This document shows positions 33,335 through 35,004 of a stretch of DNA of 35,004 bases, piece after piece (the stretch's first letter is position 1; the number at the start of each line of letters is the position of its first letter). This stretch comes from Candidatus Sabulitectum sp. (lineage in GTDB: Bacteria; Fermentibacterota; Fermentibacteria; Fermentibacterales; JCC-6): NCBI GenBank assembly GCA_023139045.1, contig JAGLOJ010000067.1, positions 1 to 35,004 of the forward strand, written 5' to 3'. The notes under the pieces are model-generated. The model was not told the DNA's origin and did not search any database. It was given only the letters and a program-made list of their open reading frames with translations. The translations under genes and the position numbers were made by a program.

Positions 33335-34074
33335 TTTTTACCTCTTAGCGGTAGAGCCAGTTCTTCTATCTGTTCAAGTGGCTTGCCCATGGCCTGAAGA
33401 GCTATGGTTGTGTTCAGGTAATCGTATACAGGAGTCAGCTCGATTTTGTCGTCACGGCGTATCAGGGAGAGGTTCTTCAAGTGCGTGTCCTCATTGCCGA
33501 TCAGGTAGCTGAAGAGAGTTCTGCGAAACAGTTTCAGCTTCTCTACAGCCGGGAAAGTGCAGTACCGATCCAGCAGTTTCGTAACCTTCTCCATGCTGGA
33601 TCCGTATTTCGTGTTCCGATCTCTGCCACTGAGTTGCGCGAAGTCTTCCACTGCCAGCCTTGTTGCTCTGCCGAACCGATCGAATCGTCTGATGAAGTAG
33701 GTGAGAGTACCGTCTTTCGAGTATACCATTCCGTTAAGCGGTACATCCATACCAGCCATGGCAGCCATATGCATTGAAACACCCTCATTTTCCGGCAACT
33801 GGGGATAATCGCTGTGTTGCGGTTTCAGGATGTAACGACCACCCGCATCAACAATTTCAAACCGGGATGTTTTAACGCTAAGCATTACGCTGAGCTTTGT
33901 CTGAATGCCCTGTATCGACATCTTGCCAGCTCTGACAAGAGCTTCCCTTCTTTGTTCCACGGCTGTGAAGGGCAGTGGGTCGAGATGGGTCAGTTTCCTG
34001 TTGAGCAGGCGTAAACCCCTGATGGAATAGGCGCTCTCGCCACACTCCTCGTAGGTGATAGGGCAGCGGCTCAA
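33127..34074 (-). CDS. hipT: HipT-type serine/threonine kinase toxin (split HipA, kinase part)
   Basis: A 315-residue HipA-like kinase without the N-terminal HipA subdomain. TTG start overlapping the hipS stop (TTGA). Opening CPITYEECGESAYSI, Gly-rich loop KMSIQGIQTKLS (Ser53-Ile-Gln-Gly), ILKPQHSDYPQLPENEG, catalytic loop YLIGNEDTHLKNLSLI, and metal site TPVYDYLNTT are all HipT landmarks. Family knowledge: E. coli HipT phosphorylates tryptophanyl-tRNA synthetase and is restrained by HipS and HipB. The Gly-loop serine is an autophosphorylation site in relatives; here the second position is Gln instead of Ser (SIQ not SIS). All kinase motifs are present, so it should be active. Its 3' end is repeat copy B. 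Confidence 0.85.
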   Translation of the reverse strand: MSRCPITYEECGESAYSIRGLRLLNRKLTHLDPLPFTAVEQRREALVRAGKMSIQGIQTKLSVMLSVKTSRFEIVDAGGRYILKPQHSDYPQLPENEGVSMHMAAMAGMDVPLNGMVYSKDGTLTYFIRRFDRFGRATRLAVEDFAQLSGRDRNTKYGSSMEKVTKLLDRYCTFPAVEKLKLFRRTLFSYLIGNEDTHLKNLSLIRRDDKIELTPVYDYLNTTIALQAMGKPLEQIEELALPLRGKKRNLSRRDFIDYFGKEKLHLTDKVVSNCLKAFETALPAWKDILGKSFLTDEMKTLYSELLQSRCVVLKL

Positions 34075-34382
34075 ACGATTTCCTGTACAGTGACCGCGCC
34101 GACCATTTCCCCGCCGACAGCCATAAGCTGAGCGAAATAATCCAGTCGGTCGATCTTTTGCTGGCGGAGGAGCCCCTCCAGCATCCCACCCTCCGGGAGG
34201 AGCCCTTCAAAAAAGGCAGGAAAGCCGGAGAACTCATATATCTGCTGCCCGGTGGGCATAGTAAGCGAAATTGGAGGCCCGACGTAACCTTCGCGATAGA
34301 CGAACCTGTATTCCCTGCCGGATACCCGTTCTTCGAGTATTCCAGCAAACCGGCCGTGCATGAGGACTCTGGCTCGCCTCAT
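34071..34382 (-). CDS. hipS: HipS-type small antitoxin (split HipA, N-terminal part)
   Basis: A 103-residue protein equivalent to the N-terminal subdomain of HipA (RARVLMHGRFAGILEE; SLTMPTGQQIYEFSGFPAFF; EGLLPEGGMLEGLL). That is the 'couple_hipA' domain, encoded separately as in the HipBST systems. ATG one base after the hipB TAA; its stop overlaps the hipT start, so all three genes are coupled. Family knowledge: HipS neutralises HipT. The split is original and not a frameshift: starts, stops and overlaps are clean, and the kinase gene begins with typical HipT sequence. Confidence 0.85.
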   Translation of the reverse strand: MRRARVLMHGRFAGILEERVSGREYRFVYREGYVGPPISLTMPTGQQIYEFSGFPAFFEGLLPEGGMLEGLLRQQKIDRLDYFAQLMAVGGEMVGAVTVQEIV

Positions 34383-34383
34383 C

Positions 34384-34653
34384 TTATTGCTCCGCGGTTT
34401 CAGGATTGGCTGCCACCCATTCGTTGAATGCAGCTGTGAGTGGTCCGGATAAATTGATCTGGATATTCAGAACATTGAGTACTGCGAAGAGGCTGTTGAT
34501 CTGCACCGTGGTTTTACCCTTCTCGATATCGTAGACAGTGGTCTTTCCAACCCCGGCCAGATCACCCAGCTGCATTTGTGTCAAAGCAGCTTTGCGGCGG
34601 TGGAAGCGTACGAGGTTCCCCAGTTTTCTCATGAATTGCTTGAGATCAGACAT
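34384..34653 (-). CDS. hipB: HipB-type DNA-binding protein, XRE family
   Basis: An 89-residue protein with an XRE helix-turn-helix: FMRKLGNLVRFHRRKAALTQ, then LGDLAGVGKTTVYDIEKGKT, INSLFAVLNVLNIQINLSG. ATG with AGAGG nearby. It heads the hipB-hipS-hipT operon. Family knowledge: HipB represses the operon and stabilises the complex. Candidate operators with the half-site GCAGTAA lie just upstream, one overlapping the -10. The protein is complete. Confidence 0.85.
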   Translation of the reverse strand: MSDLKQFMRKLGNLVRFHRRKAALTQMQLGDLAGVGKTTVYDIEKGKTTVQINSLFAVLNVLNIQINLSGPLTAAFNEWVAANPETAEQ

Positions 34654-34672
34654 TCTAAACCTCTCAATATTG

Positions 34673-34757
34673 TTGCCTTAGCAGTAAAATACACATGTTC
34701 AGGTTGAAGTCAAGAGGTGAGAACAACGGAACCGTGAAAAATAACTGCCATAGCAGT
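34673..34757 (-). promoter_or_regulatory. hipBST promoter and two operator-like sites
   Basis: Minus strand: -35 TTGACT (34713-34708), 16-nt spacer, -10 TATTTT (34691-34686). TTGC-ctta-GCAGTAA (34673-34687) overlaps the -10, and ACTGC-cata-GCAGT (34744-34757) lies about 70 bp upstream. The shared GCAGTA(A) half-sites suggest HipB autorepression. Confidence 0.5.
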
Positions 34758-34892
34758 AAGATTTCACGAATCTTCGAATACAGCGAGAGCAACTGAATCT
34801 GTTCAGCGAACCTGCGGAAACACACCCTGCCAGGCAGAACAGCATTGAAACAAACTGGGTTCAGGGGGTGACCAGGAATGCTTTCACTTGTT

Positions 34893-34991
34893 TTATCGGT
34901 CTCTTCTCAGCAACGCAAAAGCATAATAGGCCGTATCTGAATTTGCCGCTTCAAGTAATTCAATCTGCAGATTCCATATTCTAGCGTGAGT
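34893..34991 (-). pseudogene. C-terminal fragment of a paralogue of the 28041 secreted protein
   Basis: The codons read RIWNLQIELLEAANSDTAYY, then AFALLRRDR and TAA, closely paralleling PRIWKLHMELLEGASSDTAY and AVAVLRRERE of the gene at 28041. A TAA lies in frame just upstream within the window, so only about 30 codons survive, unless a sequencing error interrupts a gene running off the right edge. Confidence 0.55.
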
Positions 34992-35004
34992 TTACTACAA
35001 AACC

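Noticed and set aside
34071..34382. A frameshift splitting hipA
   Set aside because: Stop/start overlaps and ribosome coupling are clean and both halves have the HipS/HipT-specific sequence, so the split is a genuine gene arrangement.

Overview
The window looks like chromosomal DNA of an uncultured Gram-negative bacterium of the FCB type; Candidatus Fermentibacteria/Aegiribacteria-like is my guess, not shown by the sequence. The reasons are many lipobox-bearing small proteins, fibronectin-III and lamin-tail secreted domains, outer-membrane barrel proteins, a secreted M16 protease and moderate GC. Start codons are often GTG or TTG behind a clear AGGAG-type ribosome site, so I moved many starts inward from the longest reading frame. 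I see no rRNA, tRNA, CRISPR array or complete insertion sequence.

Positions 1-9100 hold cell-surface and housekeeping genes. They are the start of a secreted oligopeptidase B-like S9A peptidase, two paralogous Fn3 lipoproteins, an M16 protease with an upstream lipoprotein, a truncated Ig-like protein, a sugar-nucleotide epimerase directly abutting a RecJ-like DHH nuclease, and, just beyond, an outer-membrane-type protein (9102-10019).

Positions 10162-14129 are a tight plus-strand operon. It holds a barrel protein fused to a ComEA-like helix-hairpin-helix domain, a second barrel protein, a ComEB-type dCMP deaminase and a wyosine-synthase-like radical SAM protein. The first three suggest a DNA-uptake cluster in an outer-membrane format. 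Next come a lamin-tail protein, a TrpB2-type tryptophan synthase with a strong terminator and a structured leader, malQ with a near-perfect sigma-70 promoter and a long leader, and several proteins I do not recognise (17947-20678). A propeller-repeat lipoprotein follows.

From about 22 kb the character changes to an accessory or scrap zone. There are C-terminal remnants of DUF354, Fic, HigB, DUF4143, HipT and TPR genes among intact HigA, two AAA/DUF4143 ATPases, a MATE transporter, a Rpn-family nuclease and a complete split-HipA system (HipB-HipS-HipT). A ~335-bp direct repeat (30071-30405 and 32998-33334) carries the same DUF4143-tail/HipT-tail junction twice and has replaced the end of a TPR gene.

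The most noteworthy small system is at 23351-24135. An ArsR/SmtB-type repressor overlaps a 43-residue metallothionein-like ORF (9 Cys, 2 His), which is followed by a secreted protein with 17 Cys in about 70 residues. It looks like a compact, autoregulated metal-sequestration operon.
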